A stretch of 10,560 nucleotides of DNA from contig CAYNIY010000050.1 in the NCBI GenBank assembly GCA_964397525.1, positions 1 through 10,560 on the forward strand, in the 5' to 3' direction. A program made the translations under genes and the position numbers. Below, piece after piece: positions 1-6,616 of this stretch (its first letter is position 1; each line of letters starts with the position of its first letter). The notes beneath the pieces were generated by a model. It saw nothing but the letters and a program-made list of their open reading frames with translations, was not told the DNA's origin and did no database searches. Source of the stretch: Syntrophopropionicum sp964397525. Its GTDB lineage: Bacteria; Bacillota; Desulfotomaculia; Desulfotomaculales; Pelotomaculaceae.

Positions 1-1317
1 GTCCACCGCACAGTGGCGGCCCTGGTCGGCGCCGCCCTGGTGGTCTTAACCGGCATCATCAACCCGGACAGAGCTGTTGAGGCCATTGACTTCAATACCA
101 TCGGCCTGCTGGTCGGCATGATGATCATTGTCGGCATCACCAGAAAAACCGGCGTGTTTGAGTTTATGGCCATCAAGGCTGCCAAAAGCTCGAAAGGCGA
201 GCCGCTGAAAATCATGGCCGCCCTGTGTCTGGTCACGGCCGTACTGTCCGCGCTTTTGGACAATGTCACCACCGTGCTTTTAATCGTGCCGGTCACCTTT
301 GCCATCGCCAGGCAGCTGAAGATCACACCGCTGCCGTTCCTGATCTCCGAGATCCTTGCCTCCAATATCGGCGGCACCGCCACCCTGATCGGCGACCCGC
401 CGAACATCATGATCGGCAGCGCCACCGGCCTCGGGTTCATGGACTTTGTCTTCAACCTGACCCCGGTCGTGGTGGTGGTTTACGTCCTGACTATCCCGCT
501 GCTCCAGCTCATCTACCGCAAACAATTGACCGCGGAAGAGGAACTGCAGGCAAATATCATGCTGTTAAATGAGAGGGAAGAGTTAAAAGACCCTGTCCTG
601 CTGCGCAAATGCCTCTTTGTGCTGGCCGTAACCATCCTGGGCTTCGTATTGCACCAGTATGTCCACCTGGAATCATCGGTGATCGCCCTGTCCGGGGCTA
701 CGCTTTTGCTGCTGATCACAAAGGAGGATCCCGAACACGCCCTCCAGATCGTGGAATGGCCGGTGATCTTTTTCTTCATCGGGCTGTTTGTGGTGGTCGG
801 GTCTTTAGAAGAGGTTGGCGTAATTGAAGCCGTCGCCAGGTGGGCCCTGGAAATAACCGGCGGAGCGCTGCTGCCGACGGGCATATTGATCCTCTGGCTG
901 TCCGCTGTTGCTTCTTCTTTTGTGGACAATATCCCCTTTGTGGCGACGATGATCCCCCTGATCCAGGACATGGGACGCCTCGGAGGTATCGCCGACCTAA
1001 ATTTCCTCTGGTGGTCTCTCTCCCTGGGTGCCTGCCTGGGCGGCAACGGGACGATCATCGGCGCCTCAGCCAATGTCGTGGTTATCGGCATGGCTGAAAA
1101 GCGGGGCCAGTACATCGGCTTCGTTGAATTCATCAAGATCGCTTTTCCGCTGATGCTGATGTCAATAGTAGTATCCACCGGTTACCTGATCTTCTGGTAT
1201 CTCTTCCACACCCAGATCGCCATGCTGGTCACACTGTGCACCGGGCTGCTGCTGGCGCTGCTTTTAAAACTGGCCGCCAGGGTGCAGCCGCAAGAGAAAA
1301 AGCAGGATCCTGACTAA
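1..1317 (+). CDS. ArsB/NhaD-family ion transporter (5' partial)
   Basis: An integral membrane permease of the ArsB/NhaD type within the ion transporter superfamily. Family members move arsenite or other anions, or exchange Na+ for H+; the substrate here cannot be told from sequence. The reading frame is open from base 1 and the first visible residues (VHRTVAALVGA) match the usual second half of TM1, so the true start lies to the left; the GTG at 13 is probably internal. The two family half-repeats are visible: GGTATLIGDPPNIMIG at visible residues 124-139 and GGNGTIIGASANVVVIG near 347-363. Each is preceded by a conserved DN in a helix (LLDNVTTV, FVDNIPFV). About ten hydrophobic segments remain, with a charged cytoplasmic loop near residues 175-200. 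The C-terminus is short and charged (QEKKQDPD). The family call is firm; the transported ion is open. Confidence 0.9.
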   Translation, partial: VHRTVAALVGAALVVLTGIINPDRAVEAIDFNTIGLLVGMMIIVGITRKTGVFEFMAIKAAKSSKGEPLKIMAALCLVTAVLSALLDNVTTVLLIVPVTFAIARQLKITPLPFLISEILASNIGGTATLIGDPPNIMIGSATGLGFMDFVFNLTPVVVVVYVLTIPLLQLIYRKQLTAEEELQANIMLLNEREELKDPVLLRKCLFVLAVTILGFVLHQYVHLESSVIALSGATLLLLITKEDPEHALQIVEWPVIFFFIGLFVVVGSLEEVGVIEAVARWALEITGGALLPTGILILWLSAVASSFVDNIPFVATMIPLIQDMGRLGGIADLNFLWWSLSLGACLGGNGTIIGASANVVVIGMAEKRGQYIGFVEFIKIAFPLMLMSIVVSTGYLIFWYLFHTQIAMLVTLCTGLLLALLLKLAARVQPQEKKQDPD

Positions 1318-1364
1318 AGCAGCCCAGCGGCAAGTGCTATAATTTAACTCACCTTTCTTAATAC

Positions 1365-1416
1365 ATGTGTAAAAATGACACATAATTTACCCACGTTCTA
1401 TTGACGTGGGTAAATT
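1365..1416. repeat. Two adjacent inverted repeats, operator-like, before the hydrolase gene
   Basis: A perfect dyad with 13-base arms (AATTTACCCACGT at 1384-1396, its complement at 1404-1416) is separated by 7 bases. Directly to its left is a second, shorter dyad (ATGTGT 1365-1370, ACACAT 1378-1383), also with a 7-base spacer. The right arm of the large dyad overlaps the candidate -35 and spacer of the promoter at 1401-1429. That placement fits a binding site for a dimeric regulator. The large dyad could also act as a weak terminator for the transporter gene, but only four T residues follow it. Confidence 0.6.
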
Positions 1417-1429
1417 TTAGTGCTATATG
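1401..1429 (+). promoter_or_regulatory. Candidate sigma-A promoter of the alpha/beta hydrolase gene
   Basis: TTGACG at 1401-1406, a 17-base spacer, and TATATG at 1424-1429 preceded by TG-C (extended -10). Transcription would start near 1436, about 30 bases before the ATG. The -35 sits in the loop and right arm of the 13-base dyad, so a protein bound there should block or alter polymerase binding. A second TATAAT at 1338-1343 has no good -35. Confidence 0.55.
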
Positions 1430-1465
1430 TTTTTTACAGGATATCCGGACAGGGGAGGTTTTTAG

Positions 1466-2710
1466 ATGAGCGAACCGTCACTTCTGGCGAAAATGTCAGG
1501 TTCATACACTAAGGTCCTGCAGCGTATATTCCTGTTTCTTTTCGTCCTGCTGTTCATCCTGGTCATCGCCGACCTGCCGGTCGGCACCTCTGTGCCGCCT
1601 ATCGTTTGGATCCCGCTGGCCGCCATCGGTGTGGTTCTGATCTTCTGCCTGGTCCGTACTGTGCGCGGCGGGCGCAATATGAGCCTGGTCCTCGCAGGCT
1701 TCGTCATCATCGCCATCCTCGCGGTCGGAGCATCGCAGTTCTTCGCGTCCACTCCGCCCATCGAGGGGCCCAACAGCATCGCGGTGCTGGAAAAAGTAAA
1801 CCTCGGCGGCCGGGAGCAGTGGATCACCATCCGCGGCAAAGACAGGGATAAACCCGTGCTGCTCTACCTCGGCATCGGCGGGCCCGGCGCGGGCGGTTTT
1901 CCGGCCAGCGCCATGACGCTGAAACCCCTGGAGGACCATTTTGTCGTTGTGAACTGGGACCAGCCGGGAACCGGCAAATCTTACGGCGCGGCGCCCATCC
2001 CGACCCTGACCGTCGAGGACTTCGTCTCGGACGCACATGAGCTGACGCAGCTGCTGCGTGAGCGCTTCCACCAGGATAAAATCTATGTTATGGGCCTGTC
2101 CTGGGGCACCATCCTGGGCACCAAGCTGGTGCACCAGTACCCCGGCCTGTACCACGCCTATATCGGCACCGGGCAGATGGTCAACACCACGGAAAACGAC
2201 CGCCTGGGCTACGAGATCGCCCTCAAGGCGGCGGCTGACGCCGGCGACACCGCCACAGAGAATGTGCTGCGCCGCAACGGCCCGCCGCCCTATACCGGGG
2301 AAGGGCTGGCCATGAAGTACGCGGCGTACAATAACGTCCTGTTCGAGATCATGGGCTCGGCCAAACTGGAGATGGTGATCCTGCTGGTGCCGCAGTTCGC
2401 GCGGGAATACGGGCTGGTCGACAAGGTGAACTTCGGCCGGGGACTGGTACAATCATTCACAGTTGTCTATCCCCAGCTGCAGGACCTCGATTTCACGACC
2501 CAGGCTCCCGTGCTGGACCTGCCGGTGTACTTTCTCGTCGGGAGGCAGGATATCAATGCAATGGCGCCGCTGGTGGAAGGCTACTACAATATGCTGCAGG
2601 CGCCGCACAAAGAATTGATCTGGCTTGATTCGGGGCACGGCGCGGGTCCGGAAGATCTGCTGGACGCGCTGGTCAACCGCGTGCTGCCGCAGACCCAGCC
2701 CCCGCAATAA
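1466..2710 (+). CDS. Membrane-anchored alpha/beta hydrolase, prolyl aminopeptidase-like
   Basis: A 414-aa serine hydrolase of the alpha/beta fold, closest in pattern to proline iminopeptidases. Visible family marks are the oxyanion region LGIGGPGAGG (135-144), NWDQPGTGKS (163-172, matching the DQRG-G-S strand/turn of that family), the nucleophile elbow GLSWG with Ser212, Asp362 in VGRQD, and His391 in SGHG, giving a complete Ser-Asp-His triad. Unlike cytosolic iminopeptidases, it begins with three hydrophobic segments (about 20-36, 45-65, 73-92), so the catalytic domain is probably tethered to the membrane; which side it faces is not certain. The start ATG has GGGGAGG at 1452-1458, 7 bases upstream. 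It is followed by a strong terminator and seems to be a single-gene unit with its own promoter. Substrate is unknown; peptidase or esterase are both possible. Confidence 0.85.
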   Translation: MSEPSLLAKMSGSYTKVLQRIFLFLFVLLFILVIADLPVGTSVPPIVWIPLAAIGVVLIFCLVRTVRGGRNMSLVLAGFVIIAILAVGASQFFASTPPIEGPNSIAVLEKVNLGGREQWITIRGKDRDKPVLLYLGIGGPGAGGFPASAMTLKPLEDHFVVVNWDQPGTGKSYGAAPIPTLTVEDFVSDAHELTQLLRERFHQDKIYVMGLSWGTILGTKLVHQYPGLYHAYIGTGQMVNTTENDRLGYEIALKAAADAGDTATENVLRRNGPPPYTGEGLAMKYAAYNNVLFEIMGSAKLEMVILLVPQFAREYGLVDKVNFGRGLVQSFTVVYPQLQDLDFTTQAPVLDLPVYFLVGRQDINAMAPLVEGYYNMLQAPHKELIWLDSGHGAGPEDLLDALVNRVLPQTQPPQ

Positions 2711-2757
2711 CCATTAAGTACACAATAAAATAAGATTGAAAAAATGTAAACCAACAC

Positions 2758-2790
2758 AAAAACGCAGGGGGCCTCCCCCCTGCGTTTTTT
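2758..2790. terminator. Strong, probably bidirectional, intrinsic terminator
   Basis: A 14-bp perfect stem (2758-2771 pairing with 2776-2789) with the 4-base loop CCTC has an A-run at its left foot and six T residues at its right foot. It ends the + strand hydrolase gene, whose stop is 48 bases before the stem. It also ends the - strand DUF4153 gene, whose stop is 29 bases before it when read leftward. Two convergent units share it. Confidence 0.93.
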
Positions 2791-2818
2791 GCCTAAATAG
2801 CGTTGTGCCTGTCACGCA

Positions 2819-4678
2819 TCACGTCTTTTCTTGCAGATACAACGTGCTCAGGTTGAGCCAGTAATTGATCACATCCTGGCGGGGGTCCACATAAATTTCG
2901 ACATTATTGAAGACCAGCAGTACAGCCACTTCCGGGGTTTCCAGCCGCAGGCTCATGTCCTCGATGGGAGCCTCCGGGGACCTCGCCTGCCCCGGCGGGT
3001 ACGTCGCGGTAATCTGGTCGATATAGGCGCTCATGTCCTGCTCGAGGATTACGCGGTCGTCCAGCTCGATCTGCAGGGTCGGCATGCCGGTCGGGGGATT
3101 TACTGCCCATCTGATGCGATAAGTGCCCCTGTCCCCGTCGATCGCTGCTGAGGCCTCCCCTTTCCTCTCGTAATTCTGCAGATTGACTGCCCAGGTGTAG
3201 CCGCTGATGTCGACCGCTCCAGGTTTCAGCAGCAGCGATAATCCCAAATCTCCCGCCGGACTTGGTCCATAAATGGGCTCCGCCCAGGTTTGTTCGAAGC
3301 CCAGCCTGGTTTTAAACACATTGCTCTCAGCGAGGCGCTTGTCAAACCAGACCGGCAGTTTCGCATCCTCGGCGTAAGCCAGATAGTCGACCGCATCGGT
3401 GATTGCTTCGCGTACCGCCAGTTCCGGTGTGGCGGTCGCGGGGATCAACTGATCGCCTTCCAGCATGCCCTGGCTGACCAGCAGGTTTTCCAGGCGGCTG
3501 ACCTGAGCTGTGACAGGCAGGGCCTGGTAACCGACCACCGGCAGAACCGAGAAAACAGCCACCGCGCAGACCAGGGCGGCGATCACATTGTGGGCCCTGT
3601 CCTTGATGATGAGCAGCAGGACAACTGCGATCAAAGCAATAACCCAGATCAGGATAAAGGAATATTCGGTCATTTTGAGACCTGACTTGCTCAACTGGAT
3701 CAGCAGGGCCCAGGCCTCGAAAGCGAGGATCACCAGCGCGGCGAGCGGGTAAAACCGGCGGTAGAATTTCGCCAGCCCAGATTCGTTATAGGTAACCAGC
3801 ACATGGAGCCAGAGCCCGCCTACCGTATAGCCGGTCGCGATACCAGAGAGCTGCAGGAATACGGGCCACGACCCGGTCACCATGATTTTGCCCGTCCAGA
3901 TCAGCAGGACAGCAGTCAAAGCCAATGCAATCGGGATCATAATATATTCGAAAAGGATCTCGACAAACCGGGGCTGTTTCTGGGCTTCTGCGCGGTGCGC
4001 GTCAAGCTGTCCCTTGCGGAAGTCCGGAAAATATCCGACAAAAATGGCGAAGGCCAGGAAACCGACCAGGGTCGCGAGATACATGTAGACTTTTTCGCTC
4101 ATGTCCCGGTAAAGCAGGGCCTGGAAGGCGCCGGCCACACCGGAAGTCCCGGCCATGATCACCCCTCCGTAGATCAGGGCAATTAACATAGCTTTTTGGG
4201 TCATGAAAAAAGATCGGGCAAAGTCCGACTGCTCTTTGGGATAGCCGGCCAGGATGACAAAGGCAATGAAACTGACCAGGATAGCCACCCCGACACGGGC
4301 TGCCGCCAGGCCCGAGACTACAGCATAACGAGAAACTTCCAATCCTGGATCCGTCCCGCCGGTCAGGTAGAGCAGCAGGAAAGTCACTGCTGCGACCACG
4401 GCGCCGAGCAGGTTGGCTGTCAGGAAAGCTCTGGCCGTATTGTACCGGCTCTGGGCTGCTGTGATCGCAGCAAGGCTGAAAACAGCGCCCAGCGCGAAAG
4501 CCCAGTGCAGGCTGTTGAACAGGAGGTTATAGGCCTCCTGTTGGGGCCAGTCGAGTTGAATCCTGATCATCGTCACGATCGCGAACGCCAGCGCGCAGGC
4601 CAGCGCAGCAGGAAAGGTCTGAAAGGCCTTGACTGCTCCTTTGGATATCTGCGAGATCGACCGGGTAAAAGAGTTCAT
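2819..4678 (-). CDS. DUF4153 domain-containing multi-pass membrane protein
   Basis: A 619-aa membrane protein of unknown function that I assign to the DUF4153 family by pattern. It has a short N-terminal lead ending in a KAFQTFP-type motif before TM1, then about ten to twelve membrane segments up to residue ~400. The family-typical stretch is IPIALALTAVLLIWTGKI, followed by TGSWPVF and a helix carrying GGLWLHVL. The remaining ~200 residues after VSRLENLLVSQGML are soluble and beta-rich by composition, and probably extracytoplasmic. The ATG at 4678 is chosen over the in-frame ATG at 4735 because AGGAGG lies 8 bases upstream of it and none precedes the longer start. It is the last gene of a leftward trio, 96 bases behind the flavin-protein gene, and ends at the shared terminator. 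No catalytic residues can be named. Confidence 0.8.
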   Translation of the reverse strand: MNSFTRSISQISKGAVKAFQTFPAALACALAFAIVTMIRIQLDWPQQEAYNLLFNSLHWAFALGAVFSLAAITAAQSRYNTARAFLTANLLGAVVAAVTFLLLYLTGGTDPGLEVSRYAVVSGLAAARVGVAILVSFIAFVILAGYPKEQSDFARSFFMTQKAMLIALIYGGVIMAGTSGVAGAFQALLYRDMSEKVYMYLATLVGFLAFAIFVGYFPDFRKGQLDAHRAEAQKQPRFVEILFEYIMIPIALALTAVLLIWTGKIMVTGSWPVFLQLSGIATGYTVGGLWLHVLVTYNESGLAKFYRRFYPLAALVILAFEAWALLIQLSKSGLKMTEYSFILIWVIALIAVVLLLIIKDRAHNVIAALVCAVAVFSVLPVVGYQALPVTAQVSRLENLLVSQGMLEGDQLIPATATPELAVREAITDAVDYLAYAEDAKLPVWFDKRLAESNVFKTRLGFEQTWAEPIYGPSPAGDLGLSLLLKPGAVDISGYTWAVNLQNYERKGEASAAIDGDRGTYRIRWAVNPPTGMPTLQIELDDRVILEQDMSAYIDQITATYPPGQARSPEAPIEDMSLRLETPEVAVLLVFNNVEIYVDPRQDVINYWLNLSTLYLQEKT

Positions 4679-4686
4679 GGTCTGCG

Positions 4687-4692
4687 CCTCCT
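4687..4692 (-). promoter_or_regulatory. Ribosome binding site that sets the DUF4153 start
   Basis: AGGAGG on the - strand, 8 bases before the ATG at 4678. It lies inside the longer open frame beginning at 4735, which shows that the first 19 codons of that frame are not translated as part of this protein. Confidence 0.8.
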
Positions 4693-4774
4693 GGCTGATA
4701 AGATTTCCATATTGCGACAGTGCCTCTAATGGCAAATTTTGTTCAGGTCATTCTCATACCGCCCAAAAGGCTGT

Positions 4775-5143
4775 TTAGCTGCCGACCAGGGGCAGGATCT
4801 CCTCCACCTGGAAATAAACCAGGTTGAGGTCGATGTTTTTGGCATCTGCGCCGGTGCGGCGGACCAGGGAACGGGCCAGCTCAGTGTTGCGCTCTTCCCT
4901 GAGCCGCTTCAAATACAAGCGGATACCCTGCCAGCCGGGGCCTTTTTCCAAAAAGAGGTAAGCCGCATGAGGATTCTGCTGGAGATTGGCGTGGCTTAGG
5001 CGGTCCGCCATAAGCAGCGCTATGACGTCACCCTCAATGAGGTGCGGCTCGCTATAAACAGCCGCATTCACCTTCCCCGCCGCATCAGCGGTTGATAAGA
5101 CAGCCGTGCCGTCGTTGTCAGCAAAATATTTCTTCAGGTCCAT
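4775..5143 (-). CDS. Pyridoxamine 5'-phosphate oxidase-like flavin-binding protein
   Basis: A 122-aa protein with the small split-barrel pattern of the pyridoxamine 5'-phosphate oxidase-like (FMN-binding) superfamily. It has an N-terminal helix (MDLKKYFADN), a strand TAVLSTADAAGKVNAAVYSE in which a stored small molecule's ring would lie, a second strand DVIALLMADRLSHANLQQNP, and AAYLFLEKGPGWQGIRLYLK. The C-terminus ends in a conserved-looking YFQVEEILPLVG. It is about the usual length for single-domain members, which bind FMN, F420 or heme; the cofactor is not decided by sequence. The ATG at 5143 is chosen because AAGGGAG lies 8 bases before it; the ATG 18 bases further upstream has no such site. 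It sits 41 bases behind the TspO-like gene and is probably co-transcribed with it. Cytosolic; substrate unknown. Confidence 0.8.
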   Translation of the reverse strand: MDLKKYFADNDGTAVLSTADAAGKVNAAVYSEPHLIEGDVIALLMADRLSHANLQQNPHAAYLFLEKGPGWQGIRLYLKRLREERNTELARSLVRRTGADAKNIDLNLVYFQVEEILPLVGS

Positions 5144-5151
5144 CTGTCTGT

Positions 5152-5158
5152 CTCCCTT
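5152..5158 (-). promoter_or_regulatory. Ribosome binding site that sets the flavin-protein start
   Basis: AAGGGAG on the - strand with 8 bases to the ATG at 5143. It overlaps the codons of the in-frame ATG at 5161, so the shorter protein is the likely product. Confidence 0.65.
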
Positions 5159-5184
5159 CATTATAAAAAAACCATTACTGTTAT

Positions 5185-5961
5185 TTAAAAAAACGTACGC
5201 GGCCTGGCAAACAAACTGTAGACCGCTGCAACCAGCAGCAACGCGATGCAGACAGCCACCGTGATAATAATTGCAGGGTACTGGCCGGCAAACCCGGCTG
5301 CTGAGGTATGCTTGAACAATATGCCGCTGTACGCCCATACCAGCACCAGGCCGTAAGCGATATCCCTGTTTCTGATCGTCGTCACCGCCCCGATCAACAT
5401 CCCCACGACAATCATGATCATCGCCCAAACCGGTTCCGGTATGCCGAAGCCGTTCCAGCCCCGGCTGACCAGAAGCACCGTGGCATTGGCAATGGTCGCC
5501 ACCGTGATCCAGCCAAAGTATACACTGAAAGGCAGCCTGACGAATATCTTTTCCCTCATCGAAAGCGTTTCTTTGTTGATGATCATGTTAATAGCGATCA
5601 GGCAGACCAGGAGCACAATCATCAACAGCATTGACAGCGGGATGAAACCATAGTGCCAGGCGTAAATCCACGCCGCATTGGCCAGGGAGGAAACAGAGAA
5701 AATGATCCCGACCATCCGCAGCAGGTCTTTCTTGACCGCAAAACTATACCCCTGGAATAAGCCGAGCTGGTACACCGTATGTCCGGCCAGCAGCAGGTAA
5801 ATCAGCCCCCAGATGGCAAAGGTCTGGCCGGCCGGGGCAAAGAGGTTGGGATAGGCATCGGAAACCTGCCCGGTATTCACCCCGTTGATGGGGAGAATAT
5901 TTGCCAGCGCGTTGACCGCCACCATGCCCAAATAAGTGACTGTGGTAATGATTCTGACCAT
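5185..5961 (-). CDS. TspO/MBR-related (tryptophan-rich sensory) membrane protein, long form
   Basis: A 258-aa polytopic protein resembling the TspO/MBR (tryptophan-rich sensory protein) group, whose classic members are about 160 aa with five helices and bind porphyrins or other lipophilic ligands. This one is the long type, with about seven hydrophobic segments. Motif matches include FAPAGQTFAIWGLIYLLLAG at 41-60 (P, F, W, Y and G at the family's spacing), NAAWIYAWHYG at 95-105 (the N-W motif), LPFSVYFGWITVATIAN at 143-159 (the L-P-Y-W-N helix) and AYGLVLVWAYSGI near 202-214. The ATG at 5961 has AGGAGGG 6-7 bases upstream; a longer frame to 6024 lacks one. It is the first gene of a leftward trio with a good promoter at 6006-6034. 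Ligand and role are not known. The similarity to TspO is clear in motifs, but a specialised sister family is possible. Confidence 0.78.
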   Translation of the reverse strand: MVRIITTVTYLGMVAVNALANILPINGVNTGQVSDAYPNLFAPAGQTFAIWGLIYLLLAGHTVYQLGLFQGYSFAVKKDLLRMVGIIFSVSSLANAAWIYAWHYGFIPLSMLLMIVLLVCLIAINMIINKETLSMREKIFVRLPFSVYFGWITVATIANATVLLVSRGWNGFGIPEPVWAMIMIVVGMLIGAVTTIRNRDIAYGLVLVWAYSGILFKHTSAAGFAGQYPAIIITVAVCIALLLVAAVYSLFARPRTFF

Positions 5962-6005
5962 GAAAATCCCTCCTTGCCGGGTTGTTGTCATTGTTATCTG
6001 CTTAT

Positions 6006-6034
6006 ATAATATTATCTTTATCATTTAATAACAA
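6006..6034 (-). promoter_or_regulatory. Sigma-A-like promoter of the TspO-like operon
   Basis: On the - strand, TTGTTA (6029-6034), a 17-base spacer and TATTAT (6006-6011). Transcription would begin near 5999, giving a leader of about 38 bases before the ATG at 5961. The surrounding bases are strongly AT-rich compared with the flanking genes. Confidence 0.55.
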
Positions 6035-6063
6035 TAAAAAAGCAAAAGTAACCGGTCAGGATT

Positions 6064-6127
6064 CAGCCTTTTGTCCCGGACACTTTGCGGCTGGATGCAG
6101 AGGGACAAGGTACCTGTCCCCTTGTCC
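6064..6127. repeat. REP-like cluster of GGGACA/TGTCCC inverted repeats
   Basis: The stretch carries TGTCC-C-GGACA (6072-6082), nested inside ATTCAGCC/GGCTGGAT arms (6061-6068 and 6089-6096, one G-T pair). Then comes GGGACA (6102-6107), a central GGTACC (6109-6114), TGTCCC (6115-6120) and CCTTGTCC (6120-6127). GGACAAGG pairs with CCTTGTCC, and GGGACA pairs with TGTCCC, so two alternative hairpins are possible. This GGGACAAGGTACCTGTCCC style is, from memory, a common dispersed palindrome in Firmicute genomes, often linked to REP-associated Y1 transposases. No transposase is present here. Confidence 0.5.
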
Positions 6128-6303
6128 ACACTATAAAGAGAAAAAACAATTTAACCGATATATAAATATAAACAATCAGCATGGGAGGGACAGCGAGGCA
6201 GGGCTTATGGGTGAAGAAGCAATTGCAGAAATGAACGTTGAAGAAGAAATATATTTGGTCGCTTATTACGAATTTGACTAAAGAAAGCCGGGGTGATGAC
6301 ATC

Positions 6304-6507
6304 TTGCTGAAAGACGCGGACATGCTTGAATCGGAAGAACAAATTTCTAAGGATATTGATTTATTAATGGAACAGGATTTTATTAAGGAATTTCAGCCGA
6401 TCCACCAGCAGGCCAAGCTGGTGCAGGAGCAGCTGGAATGCAACAGCCACATATTATGCCGGCTGAAGCAGAAACTGATAGCGCGTAATATCCTGGATGA
6501 AAAATAA
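6304..6507 (+). CDS. Small hypothetical acidic helical protein
   Basis: I do not recognise this 67-aa protein. It is acidic and should be almost wholly helical: LLKDADMLESEEQISKDID is followed by LLMEQDFIKEF and a heptad-like second half (QQAKLVQEQLE, LCRLKQKLIARN). It has two cysteines, at 46 and 52, and no signal peptide or membrane segment. The start is placed at TTG 6304 because GGGGTGAT (6290-6297), a good match to the extended anti-Shine-Dalgarno region, precedes it at proper distance. The frame stays open to TTG 6238, giving 89 aa, but without a ribosome binding site. An ATG at 6322 would give 61 aa. It stands alone on the + strand between leftward genes and is followed 47 bases later by a hairpin terminator, which supports it being a real transcribed gene. 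Confidence 0.6.
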   Translation: MLKDADMLESEEQISKDIDLLMEQDFIKEFQPIHQQAKLVQEQLECNSHILCRLKQKLIARNILDEK

Positions 6508-6554
6508 AAAAGGAAGCCGAGGGGATGCCTGGTAAAACGATGCCGGAATCAGCA

Positions 6555-6607
6555 CAGACCTCCAGATTGGCGTAAAAGATGAGCGCCGGTCTGGGGGTTT
6601 GGTTTTT
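6555..6607 (+). terminator. Intrinsic terminator of the small 67-aa gene
   Basis: An 18-pair stem (6555-6572 with 6584-6601), of which 14 pairs are Watson-Crick and 4 are G-U, has an 11-base loop and is followed by five T residues (6603-6607). Read leftward there is no T-run, so it serves the + strand gene, though the stem may also hinder the leftward transcript of the 115-aa gene ending at 6617. Confidence 0.65.
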
Positions 6608-6616
6608 ACCGCCGGG

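Larger units (their letters stand above)
5962..6303. other. 342-base divergent intergenic region
   Basis: It holds, left to right: the leader and promoter of the TspO-like gene (to 6034), a REP-like cluster of short inverted repeats (6064-6127), an AT-rich stretch 6130-6180 with TATAAA-like boxes but no convincing -35 for rightward transcription, and a 24-codon open frame 6207-6281 (starts MGEEAIAEMN) with only a weak GAGG before it. I do not call that frame a gene. Another in-frame TTG at 6238 for the downstream gene has no ribosome binding site. No RNA gene was recognised. Confidence 0.6.

Noticed and set aside
513..1178. 221-codon open frame on the - strand inside the transporter gene
   Set aside because: The + strand frame has clear ArsB/NhaD motifs; the antisense product resembles nothing and has no start signal.
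1502..2452. 316-codon open frame on the - strand inside the alpha/beta hydrolase gene
   Set aside because: It is antisense to a gene with a full catalytic triad, its product is low-complexity and rich in H, Q, D and R, and there is no plausible ribosome binding site. It reflects the GC-rich third positions of the real gene.
4196..4729. Open frames on the + strand opposite the DUF4153 gene (also 3290-3685 and 3803-4186)
   Set aside because: Products are hydrophilic, Q/D/H/R-rich shadow translations of a membrane-protein gene on the other strand.
5144..5428. N-terminal extension of the flavin-protein frame
   Set aside because: The extension overlaps the end of the TspO-like gene in another frame, has no family similarity, and the ribosome binding site at 5152-5158 marks the shorter start.
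6525..6575. 16-codon open frame (MPGKTMPESAQ...) between the 67-aa gene and its terminator
   Set aside because: It is very short, runs into the terminator stem, and has only a loose AAGGA upstream.
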